This document shows positions 1-11,138 of a stretch of DNA of 64,000 bases, in pieces. The first letter of the stretch is position 1, and every line of letters starts with the position of its first letter. The notes under the pieces were generated by a model, which worked only from the letters and a program-made list of their open reading frames with translations, made no database searches and was not told the DNA's origin. The translations under genes were made by a program, and so were the position numbers. Source of the DNA: Allomyces arbusculus (taxonomy: Eukaryota; Blastocladiomycota; Blastocladiomycetes; Blastocladiales; Blastocladiaceae); the NCBI GenBank assembly GCA_027604705.1, contig JADHYV010000023.1, forward strand, positions 248,001 to 312,000, in the 5' to 3' direction.

Positions 1-1013
1 GGTGCCGCTGGGCACGATGAGCTCGATCCGGGCACCACGCCGCCGACCAAGATCGTTGTGACCGAGGCCATGCTGGTACGGTTCCGCTGCCAGAGTGAAC
101 TGACGACGATGTGATACGGTGAGACTGACCGCGACCATTCCAGGCGCTCGTCCGCGACATACAGGCGCGCATCGACCCGAACGCCGCGTCTGCCCAAGCC
201 GGCGAGGCGCCCATGTCTGCAACACCCACCCCCGCGACCCCCGCGCGCGTCTCGGCGACACCGACCCCGTCGGCCTACACGACAGCGTTTACGCTCTCGA
301 CGCCCACGCCAGCGCTGCCGCCACCACCACTGGCCATGAACCCCGCCGCGAGCTTCGTCTCTGCACCACCGGTCTCAGCGGCCGTCTCCGAGGCCGCAAT
401 CGCCGCCGCCGACTCGTTTATCGCGGGCGTCGCAGAAGACCTCACCGTGGCACATTTTCTCCCACCCGACGCGGCCGCAGCCGCAACAGCAGCGACCACG
501 CCCGCGGCGTTGACCGTGACCCCAGCTGTCGGGGACATCCGCGTCGACCCGCCGCCCGTCCCACCACGCGCCCCCACGCTAGCGATCACGGCCGATCCGG
601 TGTCCATCTCCTCAATCCCGCGCTCACACGCGGCCACGATCACCGCGTCACCCGCGACCAAGCGGCGACGAGTCGACGGCGGCGATCCGGGCACTGCAGC
701 CGTCGCTGTCGCGACTGCAGCCGCCATCGCCGCAGCGGCCGAGCACGACACGCCCGACTTGGCGATGCTCCTCGGGGACGGCGGCAGTGGTGGTGGGGAG
801 GAGCCCGTGCCGCCAAGTATGGTGCGGCACCTGATCATCGAGGCGCAGCAGTACATGCGCGCGTCGGCGCAGATGCAGCGCGAAGCGCTCGATTTGAAAC
901 GGCACGAGCTGCAGCTGCAGCAGATGCAGTTGGAGCGGATTCGGCAGGTGGAGATTGAGTGTGCGCGCGTGCGGACCGAGTTGGAGCTCGTGCGTCGTGG
1001 GGTCCCACTGTGA
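1..1013 (+). CDS. 3' part of an unknown protein with a C-terminal coiled coil (5' truncated by the window edge)
   Basis: Frame 1 is open from base 1 to a GTACGG donor at 76. The intron is 76-143, with a CTGAC branch and CAG acceptor, and the frame continues from 144 to the stop at 1011-1013. Removing the 68-nt intron joins the two open frames in phase, which is the evidence for a gene starting left of the window. The visible product of about 315 residues has a long Ala/Pro/Thr-rich low-complexity middle. It ends in about 60 residues rich in Gln, Leu, Glu and Arg with a heptad look (MQREALDLKRHELQLQQMQ), probably a coiled coil. I do not recognise a family. The coiled coil suggests dimerisation, but that is inference. 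The start codon and N-terminal domains lie outside the window. Confidence 0.6.
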
Positions 1014-1382
1014 AGGGCGCGTGGATGGAAGCTTTGGGCGCGCGCGTCGTCCTTTTCTTGATTGTCATATGTTGTCGCAGCCTGGACGCGATGACTGGCC
1101 GCTGCTGCCGTCTATTTATCGTCGAATTATCTCCCTTTTGTTCACTTTGATTTACTGGCCTTGAATCCTTGCTGCTTTGATGATGCAAGCTGTCGAGTTC
1201 CTCTGGAACGGCTCAAGCTTGGCAACGGACCATGTGCCCGCACATGACGTTTGTCGACCTGACCCGCGAGACACTGTCCCGCACCTTCTCCTCCGTTCAT
1301 CGCAAATCGGCACCGACCGCGTCGCCAGCACCACACACCACCCTCGCCCACGATTGGACCGCCCGTTCAACGCACCGCAACC
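1014..1382. other. Intergenic spacer
   Basis: This is the gap between the unknown gene and the AK6 gene on the same strand. It should hold the terminator of the first and the promoter of the second. No gene or repeat was recognised. Confidence 0.5.
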
Positions 1383-2019
1383 ATGTCCTCGCCGCCTCCG
1401 CCTGCCCCCGCCGCGCCGACGCGCCGCCTTCCCAACATCCTGATCACGGGCACGCCCGGCACGGGCAAGACGACGCTCTCTGAGCTGTTGGCGCTGGCCA
1501 CGTCGATGACGCACATCAATGTGGGCGATCTCGTCAAGGCCAAGTCGTTGCACGAAGGCTGGGACGACGAGTTCCAGTGCTACATTGTCGACGAGGACAA
1601 GGTGTGCGACGAGCTCGAGGACGTCATGACCGAGGGCGGCAACATTGTGGATTTCCACACGGTCGACTTCTTTCCGGAACGGTGGTTTGATTTGGTCGTC
1701 GTGCTGCGCACGGATAATGGCGTGCTGTACCCGCGACTGACGGCACGGTACGTTGCGTTTGAGAGCGCAAGCGACCGTGGTGGACAAGGAGACTGACGCG
1801 CAGGTGTGGAACAATAGGAACTACTCGGACAAGAAGATCAACGAGAACATCACGGCCGAGATCATGCAGGTGATCCTCGAGGACGCGCACGCGAGCTACC
1901 GCGACGAAATCGTCGTGGAGCTGTCGTCCAACTCGATCGAGGACATGGAGTCGAACGTGGAGCGCATCAAGGAGTGGGCCGAGGAGTGGGTCGAAGCACG
2001 TAAGAAGATGTTTGCGTGA
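1383..2019 (+). CDS. FAP7: Adenylate kinase isoenzyme 6 (Fap7/AK6/hCINAP family)
   Basis: Two exons, 1383-1747 and 1818-2019, give a 188-residue protein (yeast Fap7 is 197, human AK6 172). The P-loop GTPGTGKTT lies at about residues 23-31, followed by the family signatures [22 protein letters not shown] and [20 protein letters not shown]. The 70-nt intron (GTACGT donor, CTGAC branch, TAG acceptor) interrupts the [15 protein letters not shown] motif that forms the lid, and splicing restores it exactly. The family is a small P-loop ATPase/NMP kinase that acts in the nucleus and late cytoplasmic pre-40S maturation with Rps14, where its ATPase activity promotes 18S rRNA 3'-end cleavage. The protein looks complete, and the C-terminal acidic helix ends in MFA. 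Confidence 0.93.
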
Positions 2020-2263
2020 AGTGCGATTCTGCGCCACGCCGCGCCGTTTGTGCTGTTGTCTGTATATAGAACCCCCACGATTGCACAACTACGACTGATT
2101 TGAAATTGATAATTATTCTGGACGGGTCACAAAGATGGGCCAGAACAGCAGCGACAAACACGGCCCAAACCCAATTTCTGCCAGCTCGAGCTCGCCAAAA
2201 ACGACATGAGCAACACCACGAGTCCCTTTCTCTTCTCCACCCTGGCGCGCAGCAAAGCGGCGC

Positions 2264-5183
2264 CTACTGGTAGACCTTCTCAATCTCGGCGTGGTACCGA
2301 TTCACAATCTCGCGGCGCATGAGTTTCATGGCTGCTGTCAACAAACCCGACTCGGGCGTCCACTCCACGTCTGAGAGAACGACGGCCTGCAGCACTTCGG
2401 AGTGCGCGAGCTTGTTGGCCTTGGCCACGACCTTGAGCTCAGCCAAAATTGAATCGCGAATTTCCTCGTTGTGGCACAGCTGCTCCCATGAGTCAAACTT
2501 GATCCCGCGCTTATTCGCCTCGGTCTCGATGGCCGCGGGCAGGGGCTGGACGATGGCGATCGGGTAGGGGCGGAGCGAGTCAGCGCTGCGGGTGGGGTGG
2601 AGAAGCAAGAGCGAGGAGAGGTCTGTTTAGTGCGATTCGGTCCAGGCAGTGAGGTTCGGCGCAGAGCTTGGGGAGCATTGAGCATCGATGGAGGCAAGCG
2701 AGAGTAACGCACAAGACGCAGATCTTGCCGACAAACTTACACCCAGCATAAATCGACTCGAGTTTTTCGAGGGCAATGTACTCGCCGTTGGAGAGCTTGA
2801 CGAGGTTCTTGCGGCGATCCACAATGGACACGGTGCTGTAGGCAAGAGTGTTCAGTGTAGATGGATCAGTGTTGATGGATCTGGCCCCCGCATTCCCTCT
2901 CACAGCCGCGACAAAAAAACCATGTGGGCGTACCCGTCCTTGTTGAGCTGGCCGATATCGCCAGTCTTGAGCCACCCGTCCTCGGTGAACGTGTCGCGCG
3001 TCTCCTCGATACGCTTGAAGTAGCCGGCCTTGCTCACGGACGGTCCTCGCACCCAGATTCTAGAGCAACGACACCGGAAAAGTATCAGCGCCGGTTGGGC
3101 AGAACCAACAAAACCGGAAAAGCAACGCACTCGCCCTGCGGCAGCTTGCCATACACGCGCGCCTTGTAATTCATTTCGGGAACGTCAATGAACTTGATCT
3201 CGACGCAGCCGACGGGCGCGCCGACGTTCTTGGTCGGAAAACCTTTGCTGTACGTCGTGTACATGCACGCCATGGCCGTACCCTCGGTCCTAGGCGCGAC
3301 CACTCCACTGTCAGTTGCCCGCACAAACTGCATGCGCACATGAAGAACTGAAGCATAACGTACATGCCATAGCCCTGCACGACCGGGCAGAGAATTGTTG
3401 ACAAGAAATGCTGCGTGTCCTCAGACAGCGGCGCCCCACCCGACAGCGCAATCTTCAGGCACCCGCCCGTCTGCTCTTTGATTTTGTTGAACACGATCGT
3501 GTCGGCAAGTTTTCCCAGCCCAAACGAGACGCGCGACTTGTTCGCAAATGCCTTGAGTTTGAACATGGTCCAAAACACTTTTTTCGGGACCGGTTTCAGC
3601 GCCGCGACCTTCGCAATAATTCCCTTCTTGATCGTGTCCCAGACGGCGGGCACGCCCGTCATGATCGTCGGCTTGAGCTCGCGAATGTCACCGAAACAAT
3701 TGCGCACCATCGCGTCGGAAAGCGTGCGCGGCGACCCGTACCCGAGAATCACGCCCTTGAGGAGACAATAGGTTTCGACGGCGAATTCAAGCACGTGGGA
3801 GAGCGGGAGCATGGCGAGGTACCGATCCTAGAGAAAATGGGAACAACGGTCGGTCGATAAGCATTCGCGCAAAAGTCGAACGGTGGACGCACTCACGTAC
3901 ACCAAGGCCGAGCAATCCGGGCAAGACCGAGTCGGAACCCGCGGCAGCAGCAACAATGTTGGCGTGTGTCAGGACGACGCCCTTGGGCTTGCCCGTCGAC
4001 CCGGACGTGTACCTACACGCACTCTCAGCATGAGCGAAATTTGCATCATTTTCGAGGCAACAGCGCGAACGAACATGATGCAGCACAAATCGTCCGGGCT
4101 TGGCGGACGCATCTCGCACGGACGCTGCACGCCACGCGCTTTGAGGTCGTCAAATGAGAGAATCGTCAAACGACCGTCGCCCGCCGCCGCGGCCAGGTCA
4201 GCGAGCGCCTGCGGTGTCACATTGCCCTTGTAGACGACGTGCCGCACAGTCGAGTTTTCGCCGATAATCTTGGTCAAGGTCGGGAACAGGTCGACGTGCG
4301 TAAAGACGAGCGGGATTTCGGGCTCGTTGAGCGCCCAGAGCAGACCCTCGGGTCCCAGCGTCTACAGGTGGAGGGCTTCGGGAATGAAACTCTGGGCAGA
4401 TAATGGCGAGGGGGAGGAACGGACGCACGTCGTAGGCGGTTGTGATGGCCATAGATTGGGCAAAGCAGCCATGCGCAAACATTTGCCATTCCGGACTATC
4501 CATCACAGACCGTCAGTTTGCGCTTCGTCTCAGCAGTTGCGAAACGCGGCAGTGGGAACTCCTCGACGTACCTCGTCGGCAAATAAATGCACGCCTTGTC
4601 GCCCGCCACGTACCCCAAGTTGGCGAGCCCGCTGGCAACGCACTTGATGTCGGCGAGCAGCTCCTTGTACGAAATCCACTGGTAGGGCCCGAGCTCAAAG
4701 TACTTCCACAGCTTGGTCTCCTTAGTTTCGTGCCCGTTCACAATCCTGGTGATCTCCTTGGATTCTTCAATGACGCGAATCACTCTGCGATGGCCCATAG
4801 CATGCGCATCGCCAAAGACGCGCGCGGCCCGCATCGCGACATCGTGAACAGTCTAGGATACGTCGTGGAGTAGTGAATCAGCCGAGCATCAGTGGTCAGT
4901 CGCGTGAGATCAGCCTTGGTTTGCAAAAGTAACGCACCTTGATATCGGCCTCGGGCGCAGTCACGAGAGAGTGCTCAGCGACCTTGTGGCGGTACCGGTT
5001 CGATTGCTCAACGCCGTCAAACAGGACGCGAGGTTCGGGCAGCTCAACAGTGCATTTCGATGCGCCGGGTTTCTACAATTGTCGTAATGAACGGCTTAGT
5101 CGTTTGGTTCCCTCCCGAACGCGGACGTTGAATGCAGCGATGCGAGGACTGACCAGAAAACGATCGGTTTTCATCTTGACCAT
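2264..5183 (-). CDS. Long-chain acyl-CoA synthetase, tandem copy 1
   Basis: Eleven exons (minus): 5154-5183, 4938-5072, 4572-4852, 4429-4495, 4075-4361, 3901-4012, 3364-3827, 3131-3289, 2934-3059, 2713-2835, 2264-2585. Every junction keeps phase and the product is 701 residues, the usual fungal Faa/ACSL length. Landmarks in order are the N-terminal [14 protein letters not shown] segment, [19 protein letters not shown], the AMP/ATP-binding loop YTSGSTGKPKG near residue 268, [31 protein letters not shown] and the linker [21 protein letters not shown]. These are the hallmarks of class I adenylate-forming acyl-CoA ligases, which activate C12-C20 fatty acids with ATP and CoA for lipid synthesis or beta-oxidation. 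No signal peptide or peroxisomal SKL tail is seen; the protein ends EKVYQ. The start ATG at 5183 is followed nine bases later by a second in-frame ATG at 5174; either could be used. It is a tandem paralogue of the gene at 7392-10280. Confidence 0.93.
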
Positions 5184-6400
5184 TCAATGAGAATGAACGC
5201 TGGACGAGGTGCTGCAGTGCTGTAGCGTGTCGACTGCAAGTCGATTTGTGCACAGTTGCGTGGTGCTTTCGGGGGTCCGTAAAAACGTCGGTTGCTGGTG
5301 TTGGAGCGGACGGGTGCGGAGGGCTAATGAGAGAGAAGCAGCCCGCTGTTGTCCTCAAAGCGGTCGTGGAGGTGGTCATTCGGTTCTTACGGGGTTGCAA
5401 GTTGCAAGGATGAGGGGCACTTGGTTGGCGGGCTGGTGGGCGTTTTGAACGCATCGTACGCTTGATTGTTCGCCACCTCAGCCCCGCCAGCCCTCACAGG
5501 CCTCCAGATGCACCGCCTTCCGCGTCATCACACACGCATGCAGCGTTGACAATCGTCGCTCTTGCCCGCTTTAATTGCGCACAAATTATCCCAATTCGTC
5601 AGCCCACCTAAGGGCACAAAGACGCAAAGTTGTCGATCTGTGGGCTCCGAACGAGGACCTTGACTTGGCAGCACGCGCATCAACCTTGATGTCGATGATA
5701 ACCGTCATTTTCGCCGTCCCAGCCGCCCAAACGGCTCTCAGCCTGCAGGCGTGCTCGATTTGGCTGCATGAAAAAACGCGATAGGCCAAGCTGGAGCAGA
5801 CGTTGCATGGCGGGCCGTGTCGTCACACATGAATGAGTATGCTTATTCCATTTTGCTCCGTGAGCTTTTCAAGACGCTGAGATAAAGACTGTTGGTCACG
5901 GCAATGGTTGAGAACATTACGCAAAAATGTGGCGACACCTGGCCCATCGTATATTCTTTGCAATAATCAAGAACAATGTCCTCATTCTGACCATGTAAAT
6001 CTGTGGCCCCAAACTTTAAGGGCCTCCAAGGAGCTGACATTTCCGATCTTTGCGCCCTTGCAAGAAAATTCGAGGAAATGAATTGAAAACCCGTAAAACA
6101 CCCTGTATTCAACACGTGAAGCTTTGACACCAACCACTGCGCGGTCTGAGCCATCTTAGGCTGACCAGGATGCAGACTGCCTTGTATGTTTGCAATTTTT
6201 GCCAGACAACAGCAGATGCCCTCCAGCCTCCTGCACCAGCTCCACCACCAAATTGACAACGCAAAACACCTCGGCTGCAGGCGTAGCGGGGCATTTGACG
6301 GTAATGACGAACGGCTCGCCCACGGATGCGGAGGCCTTGTTGAGCGTGAAAAGTGTGGTGGCAGCATATCATGTGCAATGGGAGCACGCACATGGCCAAA
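5184..6400. other. Spacer between the two acyl-CoA synthetase genes, with possible gene debris
   Basis: This stretch is visibly less GC-rich than its surroundings around 5800-6100. Minus-strand frames at 5843-6391 contain short protein-like segments in different frames, for example VGEPFVITVKC and IGNVSSLEALKVWG, the latter faintly like ankyrin-type repeats. I could not join them into one spliced frame with good signals. It may be decayed coding sequence or chance. The promoter of the downstream synthetase gene is expected just left of 5400. Confidence 0.3.
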
Positions 6401-6938
6401 TCATAAACTTGGCAAGAGCACAGCAGGCATCACGACCAGGGCCACACAGCTGATCCTCGCCAATCCCGAGTAGATGTGCCATTCATGTCGGTCCTAAAAA
6501 CGAAGTCGAGGTCGGTCAGCTTAGCATGGGCATGAGAGAAGGTTTTTGCAAGACAACGCGCAAGTGGGCCGGAATACGCTGCAGGTCAATGAGTTGACGA
6601 CTGCACAACTATGAAGCGAAAGATGGTCAGTTTAGATTCGACAAAGCAGCTTCAGTGCGAGACACGGGACTATAGAGCCATGACAGAGCCATGAAGTATA
6701 GCCGTTCAGGAGAGCATGCCGCCCAGTGCTGCGTCAAGCGCTCTTGCTTGTCAACAATGGCCTGAGCCAGGGGCCAGTCAGCCAGCTTGATAGCATGTTG
6801 GAACCGGTCCTTTTCTTGAGCAGGAGCCGGAAACGTTGCGAACCTTTGGCTTGAATGCTGGAGTCGTGCAGCCAAGCGTACGCCCAGGAAGGGCAGTAAC
6901 GTTGTCAAAACAACCTCGGGCAAGTTTGAAATGTCCAT
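6401..6938 (-). CDS. Possible small gene with an F-box-like N-terminus and a C-terminal hydrophobic segment
   Basis: Tentative three-exon model (minus): 6666-6938, 6558-6608, 6401-6493, giving 138 residues in phase throughout. The N-terminus MDISNLPEVVLTTLLPFLG resembles the first helices of an F-box (LPxEVLxxILxxL). The C-terminus carries a hydrophobic stretch ISCVALVVMPAVLLPSL that could be a membrane segment. Both putative introns have CTGAC-like branch sites and TAG acceptors, but their donors (GTGTCT, GTTGTC) are poorer than the GTACG/GTGCG donors used nearby. That and the odd composition make this uncertain. It could equally be the surviving 5' half of a decayed gene whose debris continues to about 5843. 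No function is assigned. Confidence 0.3.
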
Positions 6939-7391
6939 GATCGTGAGAAATGGAAGAGGGGCTGAGAGGGGACGCGCGTGCTTGAGCTGCCTGCTGACAT
7001 TCAGTGCAGTCCCATTCAGTTTGCTGCAGTACAAGGGGCAGATACATGATCGCTAATGCCAAAGCGATTGTTGACGTTGCGGGTAATTTTCTCTGGGCAT
7101 GCCAGTCGTGCTCTCCCAGTGCGGTAAGTCTGCCATTGCCTCTCAAGTTGAAGCAAGGATCTGGGACCAACGTCAGCTGGGAGCCAGTAAGAACGTTCTG
7201 TCAGGATTGGCACTCAATGTTTTGTTACACAGCTTCGACAGACGCGAACAAACCCACCGAACAAATATGGAACGAGCCGGCCAATCACGAGCTGCCAGCG
7301 ACTCGAAAAAGACGGACTAAAGTTGAACGAAAATGAATCACGTGGAGCTCCACGAACACTGCTCCAGTAAAGCCCACTGAAGCCCACTGCG
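6939..7391. other. Intergenic spacer
   Basis: No gene is recognised here. The stretch lies between the doubtful small gene and the stop codon of acyl-CoA synthetase copy 2, and probably contains 3' UTR of the latter. Confidence 0.4.
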
Positions 7392-10280
7392 CTACTGGTA
7401 AACCTTCTCAATCTCGGCCTTGAAGTGGGCCAGAATGTCGCGCCGCTTCAGCTTCATGGCCGCCGTGAGCATACCCGACTCGGGCGTCCACTCCTCGTCA
7501 GCAAGCACGACGGCCTGCACGACCTCGGCATGTGCGAGCTTGTTGGCCTTGGCCACGTTCTTGAGCTCGGCCAAGATCGCATCGCGGATCTCTTCATTGT
7601 GGCACAACTGCTCCCACGAGTCAAACTGGATGCCGCGCTTGCGCGCCTCCGCCTCGATGGCCGCCGGCAACGGCTGAACAATGGCGACCGGGTAGTAACG
7701 GTACGAGTCGGCGCTGGAAGTGAGGAAGGAGATAATGTCAGTTTGCGCGCGTTCTGATCAACGGCATGCGGTTCAGAGGAGCGAGCAGCACGTACAACAA
7801 GCAAATCTTGCCGACAAACTTGCACCCGGCGTAGATCGACTCGAGCTTCTCGAGAGCAACGTACTCGCCGTTGGCGAGCTTGACGAGATTCTTGCGGCGA
7901 TCCACAATCGACACGGTACTATTCGGTTCGGGTTCATGCATGAGTCGACGCCAGCGCAGCCCTGCTTTGACCCGTGCCCGTTTGAAAAATCGTCGTACCC
8001 GTCCGCGTTGAGCCGGCCAACGTCGCCCGTCTTGAGCCACCCGTCGTCAGTGAACGCATCACGCGTTTCCTCGACGCGCTTGAAGTAGCCCTTGGTCACG
8101 GACGGACCGCGCACCCAGATCCTGGATACGAAAAAAAGGGGGAGGAGGGGGGGGGGGGGGGGTGAGCGACGGCCAAACGAGTCTGCGACTGACAAATGTG
8201 GAGACACACGTACTCGCCGAGCGGCGGCTGGCCGGGAACGCGCGATTTGTAATCCATTTCGGGTACGTCGACAAACTTGAGTTCCAGGCACCCAACAGGC
8301 GCACCGACCTGCTTAGTCGCAAAACCCCTGTTGTAGGTGGTGTAGAGGCACGCCATGGCCGAGCCCTCGGTCCTAGATGGGTCAAAAATCATGGTCAGCA
8401 AACGAATCCACAGTGTTTGCGTCCACGAATCGCGCCCCACGTACATGCCGTAGCCCTGCACAATCGGGCACAGGATCGTCGACAAAAACTGCTGCGTGTC
8501 CTCAGAGATCGGTGCGCCGCCCGAGAGCGCAATCTTCAAGCACCCACCCGTCTGGTCCTTGATCTTGTTGAAGACGACCGTGTCGGCGAGCCACGCGAGA
8601 CCCAGCGGCAAGCTCGTCGAGTTGGCAAACGCCTTGACCTTGTACATGGCCCAAAACAGGTTTTGCACAAACGGGCTCATGGTCGCGACTTTGGCGAGAA
8701 TGCCCTTCTTGATCGTGTCCCAAACGGCCGGCACGCCCGCCATGATCGTGGGCTTGAGCTCGCGGATATCGCCGAGGCAGTTGCGCACCGACGCGTCCGT
8801 GAGCGTGCGCGGCGACCCGTACCCGAGAATGATGCCCTTGAGCAAGCAGTAACTTTCGACGACGAATTCGAGCACATGCGACAACGGGAGCATGGCAAGG
8901 TACCGGTCCTAGAAGGTATGGAGCCAGAAAGCGTGAATGGACGTTTGCGAATGGGCGCGCTGCAATAGCGAACACGCACCCCAAAGTTGAGGAGCCCGGG
9001 AATGACCCCATCCACACCAGCCATCGCCGCGATAATGTTAGCGTGCGTCAGGACGACACCCTTGGGGTTCCCCGTCGACCCGGACGTGTACCTACGTGTC
9101 GCAACACCGCGTGAGTCCACGCTGCGCAAATCCCGTCTCGAATAGCGCGAACGTACATGATGCAGCAGAGATCATCCTTGCTCGGCGGGTGCATTTCGCA
9201 CGGGTGCAGCTTACCGCGTGCCTTGAGATCGTCGTACGAGAGAATCGTCAGCCGGCCCTCGCCCGCCGCCGCGGCCAAGTCGGCGAGCGCCTTCGGCTTC
9301 GCCTCGCCCTTGTAGACGACATGGCGCACGGTCGAATTTTGGCCAATGACCTTGGTCAAGGTCGGGAAGAGATCGACGTGCGTGAAAACGAGCGGGATTT
9401 CGGGTTCGTTGAGCGCCCAGAGCAGACCCTCGGGGCCAAGTGTCTATAATAGCAACATATCAGGTTAAGACTTGTTGCAACGGCGATCCGGAGCGGAGAA
9501 ATAGGCAAGTCGACGTACGTCGTAGGCGGTGGTAATGGCCATCGATTGGGCAAAACAACCGTGCGCGAACATTTGCCACTCGGGACTGCAAGCGACCCCA
9601 AACGGTTAGTTCGCGCGTCCCACACGTCAACGCTTCGAATATTTCAGCGAGACGGGCGCACGCACCTCGTCGGCAAGTAAAGGCACGCCTTGTCGCCGGC
9701 CGTGTACCCCAAGTTGGCGAGCCCGCCGGCGACGAGCTTGATGTCGGCGAGCAGCTCCTTGTACGAAATCCACTGGTAGGGCCCGAGCTCAAAGTACTTC
9801 CACAGCTTGGTCTCCTTTGTTTCGTGCCCGTTCACAATCCTGGTAATCTCTTTGGATTCCTCGATGACGCGAATCACTTTGCGGTGGCCCATGGCGGGTG
9901 CATCGCCAAAGACGCGCGCAGATCGCATCACGACGTCGTGCACCGTCTGTGTGCACGTGAATCAGAAAGGTTGAGCTTACGACCACCCTCAAACGCGTGT
10001 GATCGGACAAAACCAGGGTACGGGACACGCACCAGGACATCGGGCTCGGGCGTGTGCAGCAGCGCGTGCTCGGCGACCTTGTGCCGGAACCGGTTCGACT
10101 GCTCGACGCCATCAGCGAGCTCGCGGGGCTCGGGCAGCTCGACGGTGCACGTAGATGCGCCAGGTTTCTAAGACACAGCAGAAATGCGCAGGCGATCTGC
10201 CCATTCAGTCGTGCGGTTCTCAGTTCCGGCCAGGTGCCGAGGTACGTGCGTGAACAGACCAGGTAGAAATCGGTGCTCAT
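7392..10280 (-). CDS. Long-chain acyl-CoA synthetase, tandem copy 2
   Basis: Eleven exons (minus): 10260-10280, 10033-10167, 9666-9946, 9519-9585, 9157-9443, 8980-9091, 8445-8908, 8214-8372, 7999-8121, 7796-7918, 7392-7713. Together they encode 697 residues. The AMP-binding motif [46 protein letters not shown] and the terminal EKVYQ match copy 1. All ten introns sit at the same codon and phase as in copy 1, and nine of the eleven exons are identical in length; only the first exon and the ninth differ. The duplication is therefore DNA-based and predates intron change. Intron 8 (8122-8213) carries a long G homopolymer. Biochemical role as for copy 1: ATP-dependent activation of long-chain fatty acids to acyl-CoA. 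Division of labour between the copies cannot be read from the sequence. Confidence 0.93.
8137..8162. repeat. G-rich homopolymer tract in an intron
   Basis: An A-run is followed by a broken and then continuous run of G ending at the GGTGAGC near 8162. It lies entirely within intron 8 of acyl-CoA synthetase copy 2. On the transcribed strand it is a C tract, close to the CAG acceptor side. Homopolymers this long are prone to length error in sequencing. Confidence 0.85.
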
Positions 10281-11138
10281 GATGTTGACTGGTTGGTTGG
10301 CGCGGTGCTGGCTTGAGAGTGCGGCGCGTCCAATGCAGGCAGATGGCAAGCCAGGTAGCGCGTGTGGGTCTTCGTTTGCCGGGCGAATGTCAACGTCGGC
10401 GACGGGGGAGGGGAGAAGGAAGCGTTGGAGGGACGGAAGGTCAAGCAACAACAAACGTCGTTCACGTCGAGCTCGTCGACGTGGGAGTTGATTGGGGCCT
10501 GCCATTTCAGAGCTCGGACGCCTCGTGGCTCGCCACATCAGCCTGCCGAACGCACATCACCAGCATCACCATGAAATCAACTCGTCGTCCGCTCGTCCAA
10601 TCTCGACGTCCGCTCTGACATCCGCTGCGCGCCGTGCAGCGTAAACGCAACACAGCGGACTTCAGTGGACCGTTCTTGGCACACATCACGGATCATCACG
10701 GATGGAAATTTGCTGAGTCTTCCAGGGCGCAACGGCTGTCTGTTTTCGCGCCATCGTGAGCTCCCGAGCACGACGGACCAAGCACTTCCGCAACCAATAC
10801 CAGGATCACATCAAGACGTGGCTATTGTTATTTATTTACACAGAAAGCGCAAAACGAGGAAGCAAATCCAACCAAGGAGGACGATAGGAGGATGGGGTAG
10901 TGCCATGACCACAAGGACGGCAGAGCCAGACAAAAAAGCACAAGAGGAAAACGCGATGGCCATTTCAAAAATCTACTAGCGGTAGCCAACCGAAACCGAA
11001 CACCCGCTGCATGCCGGCCCACAGCGAGACCCGACCGACCAAACAGCCAGCCGACTCCGCATTACAGGCCCGGCATCGACACGACGACACATTGGCCCAT
11101 CGGGCCACGAGCAGCGACACCTTGCAGCACGACCCGAC
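10281..11138. other. Spacer between two minus-strand genes
   Basis: It lies upstream of acyl-CoA synthetase copy 2 and downstream of PEP carboxykinase. It should contain the promoter of the former, just right of 10280, and the 3' UTR of the latter. No coding sequence was recognised. Confidence 0.5.
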
